The notes under the pieces are model-generated. The model made no database searches. It saw nothing but the letters and a program-made list of their open reading frames with translations, and had not been told where the DNA came from. The position numbers and the translations under genes were made by a program. A DNA stretch of 64,000 nt from contig OZ255821.1 of the NCBI GenBank assembly GCA_965277435.1, positions 2,046,001 through 2,110,000 of the forward strand, given 5' to 3'. Shown piece after piece: positions 25,102 through 32,640 of this stretch (its first letter is position 1; the number at the start of each line of letters is the position of its first letter). The DNA is from Bog-105 sp965277435. GTDB lineage: Bacteria > Acidobacteriota > Terriglobia > Bryobacterales > Bryobacteraceae.

Positions 25102-28100
25102 CTAGAACGCCAGCTTCAAACTCAATTGAATGTTTCGCGCAGGGTACGCGCCGGAGACGGTTCCGAAGTTCGAATTCGTGACTACCGTGTTCAGCCCCGA
25201 GTAATTCGTAATATTGAAAAGATTGAAAAAGTCGCCCTGGAGCTTCAAGTCGAAACGCTCGGTAAGGGCAAAATGTTTTCCGAGCGACAGATCGTAGGAT
25301 TGCAGATTCGGTCCCAGCACAATCCCGGTTCCCGAATTCCCGTACTGCGCCGTGGGTGCCGGAGCAAAGGCCGCCGTGTTAATCCAGGCATTCGGATTGG
25401 GCGAGCTGACGAGCACCGGGCCGCCAACGTACTCGGCCCGGCGTGTGCTTTCCGGCGTTGAACCGGTAATCGAGCTGTAGCCTCCGCTTTGCAAACGAAT
25501 TACACCGCTCAATTGCCAACCACCGGCCGCACTCCGCACAAAAACGTTCGTGTTCATCAGGCGCGGCAGCTGCCACACGAACGTCCCGGTAAACGCATGA
25601 CGCCGGTCGAAGCTGGTCGGCCCGTAGTTGAAATGCCGGTTTTGCCAGTCTTCCAAATTGTCGCCATTGCCGCTGGAATCGCCGAGCGATTTTGACCACG
25701 TGTAACCCGCTGTCGCGGTAACCGCTCCAGCCCGCTTCGAGACATACACCTGCAGCGCATGGTAGTTCGAAGTCGAGTCACTCAGGTATTGCTGAATCGA
25801 GGTGTAGCCTGCATACGGCACATACGCATTGGGAGAGACGCTGGGGTTGGCGGCCACTGCAGCCAGATTCGGATAGTTGATGTTCGGCTGACGCAGCAGA
25901 TGACGTCCCAGGTTGCCCACGTAGGAAAGCTCGAACAGCATGGAACGTGGCAGTTCGCGCTGTATGCCGAAACTGAACTGTTGCACGGCCGAAAACTTCA
26001 GCGCTGGATTCACTGCCGTAATGCCTCCATTGGGCGATGCTCCCACCGCGCCGCCCGTGATATTCGACAGATTGCCGTTGTCATACTCGGAGACCTGCAG
26101 AATCGGAGGAAGATTCACCTGGCTGAACGTGACGTTGCCTTCGGGCCGATCGTAGAATATTCCGTATCCGCCGCGCAGAACGGTCTTCTGATCGGGCGAG
26201 TACGCAAAGCCGAAACGCGGCCCAAACAGGTTCGCGGAATCATATAACCCGCGCGGCGCTCCAGTAGGAATTGAATTGAACAAACCCGCACCCGATCCAG
26301 GAACGCGGCCGCGCTCGGACGCGGGCACGCCGTTTCCGGCAGCGATCAGGCCGTTGTAGAGATTGCCGGAATTCGGCGCTACCGTCCCTTTAGTAGTAAT
26401 CTGAACAGCCTGCGCCGGATTAAACAAAGCGGGTACAAAATTCGCCATGTTATTCGCCTGCGTATACATCGGGCTCATGAACTGATCACGCACGCCGATT
26501 TCCACGCTCAGCTTCGACGAAACTTTCCAGCTGTCTTGAACAAAAGCCTCGGGCTGCGTGAAACGGAAGAAGCCCACCGGGTCCGAACTCGCTTCGGTAT
26601 AGCTCTTAAAGTTGCCGAGCAGAGCATCCGCCAGAGCGTTGCCGGTCGAATTCGGCGTGCCGTTTGGATTGAACACAAGCGAACCAGTATAAGGCGGACG
26701 CCCGTTCTGATCCACCCGGTCGCGTATCACCTCGACGCCCGCGCGCAGCACGTGACCGCCGGTTGTGTAGGACACTGTGTCGGCCGCCTGCAAGTCAGTC
26801 GAGGGAGACAGGAGCGAAAAAGCCGGCCCTTGCCATCCGGCAAAACTGTTGATACTTACGTTCGGTATACCGTTGTCGTATTCGCCGCCGGCATAGAGCT
26901 GCGGAAACTGAAAATTATAGGTGCTGCGCTCCCACGTGTTCCCGTAAGGCGGAATATGCTGCGAAGCCCAACTCGCATTCAGCCTCGCCTGATTCACCAG
27001 GTGCGGCGTAGGCAGCCATGTTTCGGCGATCAGGAAACTCTCGCCGGGACGCATACGCAGCGTAGGAGTAGTGGGCAGATTCGATCCTGAAAATGTACCG
27101 AACGGATCTACCAGCTGGTTGTAATCCTGGATCCAGCGCCCATACAAAAAGTTCTTATCGTTGAGGTTGTAATCCAGGCGCACAATGTCTTCGCGAAAGT
27201 TAAACGGATTGCTGGGTGCAAGTGTAAGGTTGTTGGAAGTGGCCGAATCGTTGAACGACAATCCCTGGCTCGAGATCAAGCGGTACACGTTAGCGATTGA
27301 CTGTCCATCGGGCGTGATGCGCGTCGCAATGTTATTGCCGGGAATCGGCAAGTGCGTCACCGGATCGAGCAATGCTTTCTGCCCTGCGAAGTTACCGCTG
27401 AGTTCGGCCGAGTCGGGCACCGTCACACGCGTCGGCGTCTGCTGCTGCCGCAGCCGTTTCCACTCTTCTCCCACGAAGAAAAATAGCTTGTTTTTCTGGA
27501 GCGGACCACCGAGAGCGTAGCCGAAATCGTTGAAGCGCAACTCCGTTTTCTTCGCGGCAAAGAAATTCCGCGCGTCCAGAGTGTCGTTCCTAAAATACTC
27601 GAACGCCGAACCGTGAAACACGTTCGTGCCGTTTTTCGTCACCACGTTGAAAGCCGGCCCCGACATGCGCCCGTACTCAGCGTCGAAATTGGATGTCTGT
27701 AGTTTCACTTCCTGAATAAACTCCGCGCTGACGTTATTCATCAGGCTCGTGTTGCTGCCCGCCACCTGGTTGTAAGCGCCATCGACAGTGAGGTTGTTCG
27801 TGTCCGAACGATTCCCATTGATGTTCTGATTACCCGATGCCAGGCTGGTTGTGACGCTGAACTGATCGGGATTGGTGACAACCGCGCCGGGCACCAGCGT
27901 CATCAACTGAATATAATTCCGCCCGTTCAGCGCCAGGTTCGCGACTTGCTTGGTATCGATCACCCGCGATAGCTCGCCTGACGTGGTGTTCAGTGTCTCG
28001 CCGGTGGCTGATACCTGAACGGTTTGCGTCACGTCGCCTAGCTGGAGTTTGAAATCGACGGTCACTCGCGCATCCGCAGCAACGGCCACACCGCCATGCT

Positions 28101-28368
28101 GTTCCCGGCGAAAGCCCTGCTGGTTGACTTCGACCGTGTATGTGCCGATCGGCAGTTCGGTCACTGTATAGAAGCCGTTGCTGTCGGTGGTCACATTGCG
28201 CGTGGCTTGTGTGTCCTGATTCTTGACGTTGACCGTCGCGCCGGCCACCACCGCCCCGCCCGGATCGCTGACGATCCCCGAAACACGCCCAAAACTCGTC
28301 TGCCCTTGAACAACGGCTGCTGCGGCTATCAGAAGACAGATGACAACAACATGGTTACTGCGCTGCAT
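25102..28368 (-). CDS. TonB-dependent receptor with carboxypeptidase regulatory-like domain
   Basis: The 1088-residue protein has a signal peptide (about 1-22, ending VQGQ). Next is a carboxypeptidase-regulatory-like beta domain at about 27-105 (VSGIVSDPGGAVVAGATV, then YTVTELPIGTYTVEV). The plug follows, with ALNGRNYIQLMTLVPGAV and NLTVDGAYNQ, then a barrel of about 800 residues with many aromatic strand ends, finishing in LSLKLAF. The terminal Phe is required for outer-membrane barrel assembly. These Oar/SusC-like receptors are greatly expanded in acidobacteria and import glycans or other polymers. No TonB box is obvious. There is no SusD or regulator beside it, so the substrate is unknown. 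AGGT lies 11 bases before the ATG. Confidence 0.95.
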   Translation of the reverse strand: MQRSNHVVVICLLIAAAAVVQGQTSFGRVSGIVSDPGGAVVAGATVNVKNQDTQATRNVTTDSNGFYTVTELPIGTYTVEVNQQGFRREQHGGVAVAADARVTVDFKLQLGDVTQTVQVSATGETLNTTSGELSRVIDTKQVANLALNGRNYIQLMTLVPGAVVTNPDQFSVTTSLASGNQNINGNRSDTNNLTVDGAYNQVAGSNTSLMNNVSAEFIQEVKLQTSNFDAEYGRMSGPAFNVVTKNGTNVFHGSAFEYFRNDTLDARNFFAAKKTELRFNDFGYALGGPLQKNKLFFFVGEEWKRLRQQQTPTRVTVPDSAELSGNFAGQKALLDPVTHLPIPGNNIATRITPDGQSIANVYRLISSQGLSFNDSATSNNLTLAPSNPFNFREDIVRLDYNLNDKNFLYGRWIQDYNQLVDPFGTFSGSNLPTTPTLRMRPGESFLIAETWLPTPHLVNQARLNASWASQHIPPYGNTWERSTYNFQFPQLYAGGEYDNGIPNVSINSFAGWQGPAFSLLSPSTDLQAADTVSYTTGGHVLRAGVEVIRDRVDQNGRPPYTGSLVFNPNGTPNSTGNALADALLGNFKSYTEASSDPVGFFRFTQPEAFVQDSWKVSSKLSVEIGVRDQFMSPMYTQANNMANFVPALFNPAQAVQITTKGTVAPNSGNLYNGLIAAGNGVPASERGRVPGSGAGLFNSIPTGAPRGLYDSANLFGPRFGFAYSPDQKTVLRGGYGIFYDRPEGNVTFSQVNLPPILQVSEYDNGNLSNITGGAVGASPNGGITAVNPALKFSAVQQFSFGIQRELPRSMLFELSYVGNLGRHLLRQPNINYPNLAAVAANPSVSPNAYVPYAGYTSIQQYLSDSTSNYHALQVYVSKRAGAVTATAGYTWSKSLGDSSGNGDNLEDWQNRHFNYGPTSFDRRHAFTGTFVWQLPRLMNTNVFVRSAAGGWQLSGVIRLQSGGYSSITGSTPESTRRAEYVGGPVLVSSPNPNAWINTAAFAPAPTAQYGNSGTGIVLGPNLQSYDLSLGKHFALTERFDLKLQGDFFNLFNITNYSGLNTVVTNSNFGTVSGAYPARNIQLSLKLAF

Positions 28369-28377
28369 GAATTCTTA

Positions 28378-28387
28378 CCTCGCGAGG
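28378..28387. promoter_or_regulatory. Palindrome upstream of TonB receptor gene
   Basis: A 10-base perfect palindrome, CCTCGCGAGG, lies 10-19 bases before the receptor start codon and is flanked on each side by GAATTC, offset by one base. Its position over the ribosome-binding region could make it an operator or an RNA stem controlling translation. No known regulator site was matched, so function is a guess. Confidence 0.25.
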
Positions 28388-28548
28388 AATTCTCAACGGA
28401 ACTCACTCTTTCCTGCCAGACCAAAGCCCTTCTCTTATATCACTCGCCGAACATTGAGCGGCAGAGTGCGGTCAAGTAGGTGCGGAATTCAGAGAAAGAC
28501 TACAACGGTGGGCGGAACCAATTAGGTGGGAGAGGGGATTACAACGTC

Positions 28549-28566
28549 GGCTGGGAGGCAGGGACT
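28549..28566. repeat. Distal att repeat (copy of tRNA-Gln 3' end)
   Basis: The 18 bases GGCTGGGAGGCAGGGACT are identical to 32247-32264, the 3' end of the tRNA-Gln gene. The bases immediately outside differ at both sides. Tyrosine-recombinase elements integrate into tRNA 3' ends and leave such a copy at their far end. The position on the 3' side of the minus-strand tRNA is exactly as expected for that mechanism. Confidence 0.7.
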
Positions 28567-28623
28567 TCTCCACCCGGGCGTCGCCAATCAGTTTCTCGCT
28601 CTGCAGGCGCAGATCCCAGAGGC

Positions 28624-28893
28624 TCAGGCCGTCAAGCGGAGCGCCGCCACGGTGAGCCTCTTGGGTAGGCTGATCGGGCATTCTTGGAACGGGTCTCCCC
28701 AGGCCGCCCGATGCGGTTGGTCGAGCGTAGGCGTCCTCCCCGCTTTCCGCTCGGCGCGAAGGAACAGCACCTCTCGTTGCCGACACCCGGGAAGCAGCGC
28801 AAACAATTCAGGCTGCTCGTCGGGGTCGGCGAAAAATCCTCCCCAAGAACAAAAGTGGAGTGCGTCTTTCTTGAGCGGCGTGGCGCGTGGCAT
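28624..28893 (-). CDS. Possible small hypothetical protein at island left end
   Basis: This 89-residue frame, beginning MPRATPLKKDALHFCSWGGFF, has codon usage like neighbouring genes but matches no family I recognise. After about residue 75 a neighbouring frame becomes the more protein-like one (GLSLWDLRLQSEKLIGDARVE) and reads straight into the att repeat at 28549-28566. The locus may therefore be a frameshifted gene cut by the integration site. The surrounding 28369-28941 stretch otherwise holds only the receptor's promoter region and the att copy. Confidence 0.35.
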   Translation of the reverse strand: MPRATPLKKDALHFCSWGGFFADPDEQPELFALLPGCRQREVLFLRAERKAGRTPTLDQPHRAAWGDPFQECPISLPKRLTVAALRLTA

Positions 28894-28941
28894 CCTGAAG
28901 AACTGATACCGGGTGATCCGGGTGAATCTTTGGTATCGAGT

Positions 28942-29526
28942 TCAATTAGCGGTGGGCAGGTGAATCTCGCTCAGCCGCCAGTTCATCAGCCCGGAGCGCA
29001 ACCAGACCAGCTTCGTCGAGTGATTGATCAAGACCGTGAATCGTCCCAAACTCTCATACCCGTAAGACACATTCGGATCTTTCAGAGAAATCGCCTGCAA
29101 AAATCCCTCGGCCTGTCCGGGCGTCACGTCCGAGTTACCACTCTTAGACATCCCGGCAATGACTTTGGGAGTCAAGTAGTTGTCGATCATGGAATTGCTG
29201 AGGGCAGTCGCAAAGGTGGCACCCAGGACCGCAAAGCCGTTCGTGTCGTCGGATTTCAAAGACTTGGCCATGACGCTGTTCAGTTCTTCTTTGACACTGG
29301 CACGCAGTGTGGGGAAGTCGATGCCGTCTTGAATGCCATCTACGTCCTGTTGTAGCAGAGCCCGCCTCAAGTTGTAGACAGCGAGATAGGGGGCAATAAA
29401 AAGATAGCCGAACACCAGGCCCATCGTGATCCAGATGAGTAAGGGTTTCGTGCGGTTCGTTCGATAGTAGGCGTATGCCTGTGATTGTTGCAAAGTAGTT
29501 CGGTGTTGGGGTGTGAGGTGATACAT
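28942..29526 (-). CDS. DUF2939 family membrane-anchored protein
   Basis: The protein has 194 residues. A basic N-terminal 30 residues is followed by one membrane span at about 30-50 (LLIWITMGLVFGYLFIAPYLAVY). The DUF2939 signature then appears: LRRALLQQDVDGIQDGIDFPTLRASVKEELN. The remainder is probably periplasmic, with DNYLTPKVIAGM and SLKDPNVSYGYES, two further conserved blocks of the family. Function is not known; members are found across proteobacteria and acidobacteria. It lies inside the putative tRNA-Gln island and seems intact. Confidence 0.85.
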   Translation of the reverse strand: MYHLTPQHRTTLQQSQAYAYYRTNRTKPLLIWITMGLVFGYLFIAPYLAVYNLRRALLQQDVDGIQDGIDFPTLRASVKEELNSVMAKSLKSDDTNGFAVLGATFATALSNSMIDNYLTPKVIAGMSKSGNSDVTPGQAEGFLQAISLKDPNVSYGYESLGRFTVLINHSTKLVWLRSGLMNWRLSEIHLPTAN

Positions 29527-29728
29527 ATGCCAGTAACCTACGAGATGAAGCGCTCGCCTGTGGACTCGCGCCTACTGACTCTTATCGGCAGGAGGCGAGG
29601 ACAACTTTAGGTGCTGGCTATGACAATCTCTGTTCCTCCCTACCGATCCCGGACTACGTTTTTTCTTCAGGCGCTGCGCGAGCGCCACCAAGAAGCCGGT
29701 GTGAGGGTGGAGGAATTGAGAGCGTCGT

Positions 29729-29986
29729 TTAAATGCTGCGGTCCACTGTATTTTCTTGGCGGGCCTTTTGGCCCGCCGTAGTCGAGTTGTGGTGATGAAA
29801 GGCGTCCCACAAAATACGAAATAAAAGCGTGACGAGACCGAACGCGTATAGGCCCATGAAGAATTTGTCCAACAACGTCCAAACACCTTTATGGGAGAGC
29901 CATTGGAACAACATGGCGGGTGCCACCATTACAGTCAGGATCAAATTGCCTTTTCTGCTTGCCCAAAAAGACGTTGTAGGAGCCAT
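29729..29986 (-). CDS. Small two-span membrane protein
   Basis: The ATG at 29986 has GGAAGGG just before it, and the frame gives 85 residues. Two hydrophobic spans lie at about 15-32 (LILTVMVAPAMLFQWL) and 40-60 (FFMGLYAFGLVTLLF), with a basic, polar C-terminus. No family was recognised. It starts 11 bases after the Tat-signal protein gene, so the two are probably expressed together, and its ribosome site lies in that gap. A role as a membrane partner of the exported protein is possible but unsupported by homology. Confidence 0.65.
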   Translation of the reverse strand: MAPTTSFWASRKGNLILTVMVAPAMLFQWLSHKGVWTLLDKFFMGLYAFGLVTLLFRILWDAFHHHNSTTAGQKARQENTVDRSI

Positions 29987-29997
29987 AAATACCCTTC

Positions 29998-31143
29998 CTA
30001 GAGGACTACTTCTTGGTCGTCGATGCCCCTGTATCCCCAATCTCCATAGTAACCGGCACCACCTCCGCCGCCACCCGTCGAATCGTTGGCAATCGTGAAG
30101 ACACTGTTTGCCGCAACATCGCTCACACAGCCATTGCAACTACCGTCTGGGTTGACCGTGCAGGGTGGGGGTGGCGGGGTATCGTCTGGTCCGAAAGCGG
30201 GCGGCATATTCTGCAACATAGGCGGATACACGTTGTATCCCGGAGAAGGGCAAGGATTGATGAAAGCCATCGCCGGTCCGAGCATGGTAGCGATGATGGC
30301 AGCGCCAGCTATCCATGGTGATGCCGCTGCAGCTACACCCGCTTCGATCAGCCCGAGGCCGTTCGCCGCGCCGTACAGGGAAACGACACCCCCGGAAGAA
30401 TCCGACAGTGCTCGCAACACCACTGCTCGTCGCCCCGCAATTGTTATTGTTTTGAATCTTGAGCAGTTGAAACTGAGGCTCACCACGGCGGTGACGAAGC
30501 GACGCTTTCTTGGGGACCTCACCATTTGTCTGCAGGTTGAAGATGTACCGCGCCCATGCATGGTGCTGCATCCAGCGTCCATTTTGTATAGGTGAATGGG
30601 CTGCAATTGCGTGAAGGCAGTGTGTGAAAGAGCCACACTGCTCAGCGCCCGAAGATTGTACTCAATCGTTGGCCAGTACTCCGAGCCAGTTAGGGATGAC
30701 GGTAGATTCTTGCTCAACCAGGAGCCGAGCGAGGACAGACCGTAAGTTATATTTTGTGCATTGCCGGTAGGGACCGCTCGCATATAGTTCACGAGGCTCG
30801 ATGTAAAGGAACCTTCGTGGCTGAAGTTAACATTGTTGAAAAGGACGTGCATCTGAACCCAACTGCGCGATAGGCTGTGCAACGCGTTTGCTTGACCTGA
30901 GGGAGTGTTCATTGCTGTCTTACTGAAAGCTTCGGCAACAACAACGGCAGCTTGCGCTACTGTTTGTAGCTGTGCCTTTAAGGCTGATGCCTGGGATGAG
31001 GTAATAGTTTGTGCCGACGCTGGTGAGGGATAGGAAGTAGCGAGGAGGGATGCTCCAAAGGCTGTCCCAGTCGTTTGATAGAGAAACGACCGTCTAGTAT
31101 TGGTTTTTTCCAAGTGAGTAGTGCTCCCGGAGGGTTCTATCAC
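29998..31143 (-). CDS. Tat-signal exported protein, possibly with compensating frameshifts
   Basis: The N-terminus has a twin-arginine signal, NTRRSFLYQTTG, then a hydrophobic stretch and SPASAQ, so the protein would be exported folded through TatAC (encoded at 33.4-35.0 kb). Residues 45-185 are an alanine-rich helical region. The C-terminus has glycine/alanine spans, then a proline- and cysteine-rich stretch (four to six Cys around VNPDGSCNGC) and a glycine run. The segment encoded at about 30425-30570 uses rare AGA/AGG codons and looks unnatural, whereas a neighbouring frame there reads HAWARYIFNLQTNGEVP and FQLLKIQNNN with normal codons. The gene may thus carry a pair of compensating frameshifts. 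Start is GTG 31143 or TTG 31113. No family was recognised. Confidence 0.6.
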   Translation of the reverse strand: MIEPSGSTTHLEKTNTRRSFLYQTTGTAFGASLLATSYPSPASAQTITSSQASALKAQLQTVAQAAVVVAEAFSKTAMNTPSGQANALHSLSRSWVQMHVLFNNVNFSHEGSFTSSLVNYMRAVPTGNAQNITYGLSSLGSWLSKNLPSSLTGSEYWPTIEYNLRALSSVALSHTAFTQLQPIHLYKMDAGCSTMHGRGTSSTCRQMVRSPRKRRFVTAVVSLSFNCSRFKTITIAGRRAVVLRALSDSSGGVVSLYGAANGLGLIEAGVAAAASPWIAGAAIIATMLGPAMAFINPCPSPGYNVYPPMLQNMPPAFGPDDTPPPPPCTVNPDGSCNGCVSDVAANSVFTIANDSTGGGGGGAGYYGDWGYRGIDDQEVVL

Positions 31144-31310
31144 CGCTCAATACTAATGAAAACCATGCAAGTTTTCTTGCAGAGAAGTACTAGGGTACTT
31201 ACCAAAGCTGTCTTCCTCAACGGTCCCTTTGTAGACCCTTTCGATTCGCCTTCTGCCCCGGGAAACGGTTTAGAGCGATTAAGCGGCTGAGAGGCCCTCC
31301 GTTACTCCGC

Positions 31311-31634
31311 TCAATCCACGTTCATGTCCGGGCCGGATCCCGTGCAGGCAATACCGTTCTTCTGGAACGTCTCTGTGAGCCACTGCTCGTCGTACTGCGC
31401 GATCTTCAGTTCTTTGGCCTTTGCGAGTTTCGATTTGCCTGGCTCGCTCCCAACCAACAGATGAGTGACCTTCTTACTCACGCCGCTCTTCGAGACGGCC
31501 CCGAGCTTCACCAACTCCTGGGCGATGTATTCGCGCGAGCCGATGCCATACATCTCGCCGGTCACGACGAACACCATACCCGCGAGCGGCGTTTCTTCTA
31601 CGACGGCGGGCTTTTCGATCGGTGTGGGACGCAC
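31311..31634 (-). CDS. BRCT-domain fragment resembling the end of NAD-dependent DNA ligase
   Basis: This 107-residue frame is almost entirely a BRCT domain. LAGMVFVVTGEMYGIGSREYI, then LGAVSKSGVSKKVTHLLVGSEPGKSKLAKAKEL and DEQWLTETF, match the BRCT domain that ends LigA. The same frame is open a little further upstream (to about 31705) and there reads DACRRLREAGV, which resembles the linker before BRCT in LigA. The nucleotidyltransferase, OB and HhH domains are absent, so it cannot be a ligase. It is either a remnant or a free-standing BRCT protein that binds DNA ends. It lies within the putative island. A GTG at 31634 is the only available nearby start. Confidence 0.65.
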   Translation of the reverse strand: MRPTPIEKPAVVEETPLAGMVFVVTGEMYGIGSREYIAQELVKLGAVSKSGVSKKVTHLLVGSEPGKSKLAKAKELKIAQYDEQWLTETFQKNGIACTGSGPDMNVD

Positions 31635-31764
31635 ACCAGCCTCGCGGAGCCGTCGACAAGCATCTGAAAACGGGAGTCCTGGGCGTACCGCCGTAGCTCA
31701 GCCTTCTTATGGAAGCCGATACCCTCCAGTGTGTCGGGGCGGTGATTTCGGTTATAGCTGTCTC

Positions 31765-31959
31765 CTAGCTCAGCGTCCGCTTGTCCATCCAGACGGCGAG
31801 CGTCGCTCCATCGAACTTCACTCGCCGAGCGATCCGCATGTGGGGAATCTTGCCCTCGTCTATCCAACCGTAGACGGTCATGATGTGGCAGCCTAACTCC
31901 TCCGCCAGATCCTTTACCGTCCAAATCTTTTTCGCTTTCAGCCGTTCTATCAACGTCAT
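31765..31959 (-). CDS. Excisionase/MerR-like helix-turn-helix protein
   Basis: The 64-residue protein is a single small winged helix: WTVKDLAEELGCHIMTVYGWIDEGKIPHMRIARRVKFD. The pattern of helix, LGCH turn, recognition helix VYGWIDEGKIP and R-rich wing is that of the excisionase family (Xis/MerR-like). GGAGG lies nine bases before the ATG, a strong ribosome site. Such proteins bend att DNA and set the direction of tyrosine-recombinase reactions, or act as plain regulators. Its place between the tRNA-Gln attachment site with its iterons and the island genes argues for the first role. No integrase is encoded nearby. Confidence 0.85.
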   Translation of the reverse strand: MTLIERLKAKKIWTVKDLAEELGCHIMTVYGWIDEGKIPHMRIARRVKFDGATLAVWMDKRTLS

Positions 31960-32083
31960 CGTGCAGAACCTCCGAGGGCTAATACCGCTCCCCAGAGCGT
32001 TTATCCCGTTTTATGCGGATTTAAAGTTCAGCCAAGGTTCGCAACCCCCTTGGGGGAGAGAACGGTACTATCCCGCCAGGTCT

Positions 32084-32116
32084 GGCTAAACATTGGCTAA
32101 ACATTGGCTAAGCATT
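32084..32116. repeat. Three tandem 11-bp direct repeats (iterons)
   Basis: The unit GGCTAAACATT occurs at 32084-32094 and 32095-32105, and as GGCTAAGCATT at 32106-32116. They lie between the excisionase-like gene and the tRNA-Gln attachment site, where arm-type integrase or excisionase binding sites are usual. The rest of 31960-32245 shows no gene. Confidence 0.75.
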
Positions 32117-32245
32117 TGGGTCGTTTGGTCTATTATTGAGCTAGAAGACGGCTTAAAAGAATAGAAAGCAAAAATCGTCCAAACCCGTATGGATATTGGG
32201 TGGAACGCAAGTTTTTGTTTACAATCAGAGGGTTCTGAAAAGATT

Positions 32246-32319
32246 TGGCTGGGAGGCAGGGACTCGAACCCCGATAGGCAGATCCAGAATCTGCAGTCCT
32301 ACCATTGGACGACCTCCCA
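32246..32319 (-). tRNA. tRNA-Gln (CTG)
   Basis: Read on the minus strand, the acceptor stem pairs TGGGAGG with CCTCCCA, followed by G and an encoded CCA. The anticodon arm is GCAGA-TTCTGGA-TCTGC, giving anticodon CTG (Gln). The T-arm holds GGTTCGAGTCC and the D-loop AATGGTAGG. It is intact, 74 bases including CCA. Its 3' end is repeated at 28549-28566. Confidence 0.95.
32247..32264. repeat. Proximal att repeat within tRNA-Gln
   Basis: This is the second copy of GGCTGGGAGGCAGGGACT, lying inside the tRNA-Gln 3' half and identical to 28549-28566. The tRNA stays complete, as when an integrating element restores the gene end. Confidence 0.7.
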
Positions 32320-32333
32320 CTAGATACTTTGGG

Positions 32334-32339
32334 ATTATA
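32334..32339 (-). promoter_or_regulatory. Probable -10 box of tRNA-Gln promoter
   Basis: On the minus strand a perfect TATAAT lies 14 bases before the mature 5' end of tRNA-Gln, the expected place for a sigma-70 -10 box. The -35 region is weak (TGTCCG-like). Confidence 0.45.
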
Positions 32340-32351
32340 ACAAGGGGAAGT

Positions 32352-32519
32352 TTAGCGGACAGCCGATTTTGCGGCCACGTGAAGCGTGGCTACAAGTGCA
32401 TGGGAGGCGACAGTTCCCCAGGTGCTGGCGTGCGCGCGGGGGGCTAGAGGCGAACCCACCACGCCGATGCCAACCACCAGCAGCGCTCCCAGGTAAAATG
32501 CTCGAAATCGGTTAGTCAT
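32352..32519 (-). CDS. Small secreted protein (55 aa)
   Basis: A short frame from ATG 32519 encodes 55 residues: a basic start MTNRFRAF, a hydrophobic core (YLGALLVVGIGVVGSPLA) and an AHA-S signal-peptidase-like site at about 29-32, leaving a mature peptide of about 24 residues. The composition fits a real exported peptide rather than chance. It is preceded within eight bases by nine copies of a hexamer, whose minus-strand reading is rich in AGAG and could serve as or disturb the ribosome site. No homologue was recognised. The gene is followed by the tRNA-Gln promoter. Confidence 0.5.
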   Translation of the reverse strand: MTNRFRAFYLGALLVVGIGVVGSPLAPRAHASTWGTVASHALVATLHVAAKSAVR

Positions 32520-32526
32520 TTTGAAT

Positions 32527-32582
32527 CTCTATCTCTATCTCTATCTCTATCTCTATCTCTATCTCTATCTCTATCTCTATCT
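32527..32582. repeat. Hexanucleotide microsatellite (CTCTAT)9
   Basis: Nine perfect tandem copies of CTCTAT occupy 32527-32580, with two more matching bases. They sit between two divergent starts: eight bases upstream of the 55-aa secreted ORF on the minus strand and 58 bases upstream of ppgK on the plus strand. Slippage would alter spacing in the untranslated or promoter regions in steps of six bases. Confidence 0.95.
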
Positions 32583-32640
32583 GGTTTGATGAAGAGCACG
32601 CCATCGACCATTCAGATTTCACGAACTATATAGTGTCGAT

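Larger units (their letters stand above)
28549..32264. mobile_element. Probable small genomic island integrated at tRNA-Gln
   Basis: The 3.7-kb segment is bounded by 18-bp direct repeats, the right one being part of an intact tRNA-Gln. It carries an excisionase-like gene and three 11-bp direct repeats next to the tRNA, a LigA-type BRCT fragment, a Tat-exported protein, a small membrane protein, a DUF2939 protein and an uncertain ORF at the left end. No integrase was found, so the element is either decayed or mobilised in trans. Several genes look broken, which agrees with decay. Confidence 0.6.

Noticed and set aside
25759..27090. Two plus-strand frames of 162 and 184 aa
   Set aside because: Both are antisense to the strongly supported TonB receptor and have high arginine and histidine content without motifs.
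31680..31760. tRNA-like segment (GCCGTAGCTCAGC)
   Set aside because: The bases resemble a tRNA D-arm but no acceptor, anticodon or T-arm pairing can be formed around it.
32521..32582. CRISPR array
   Set aside because: The repeat unit is six bases with no spacers, so this is a microsatellite. No CRISPR-like repeat-spacer pattern was seen elsewhere.
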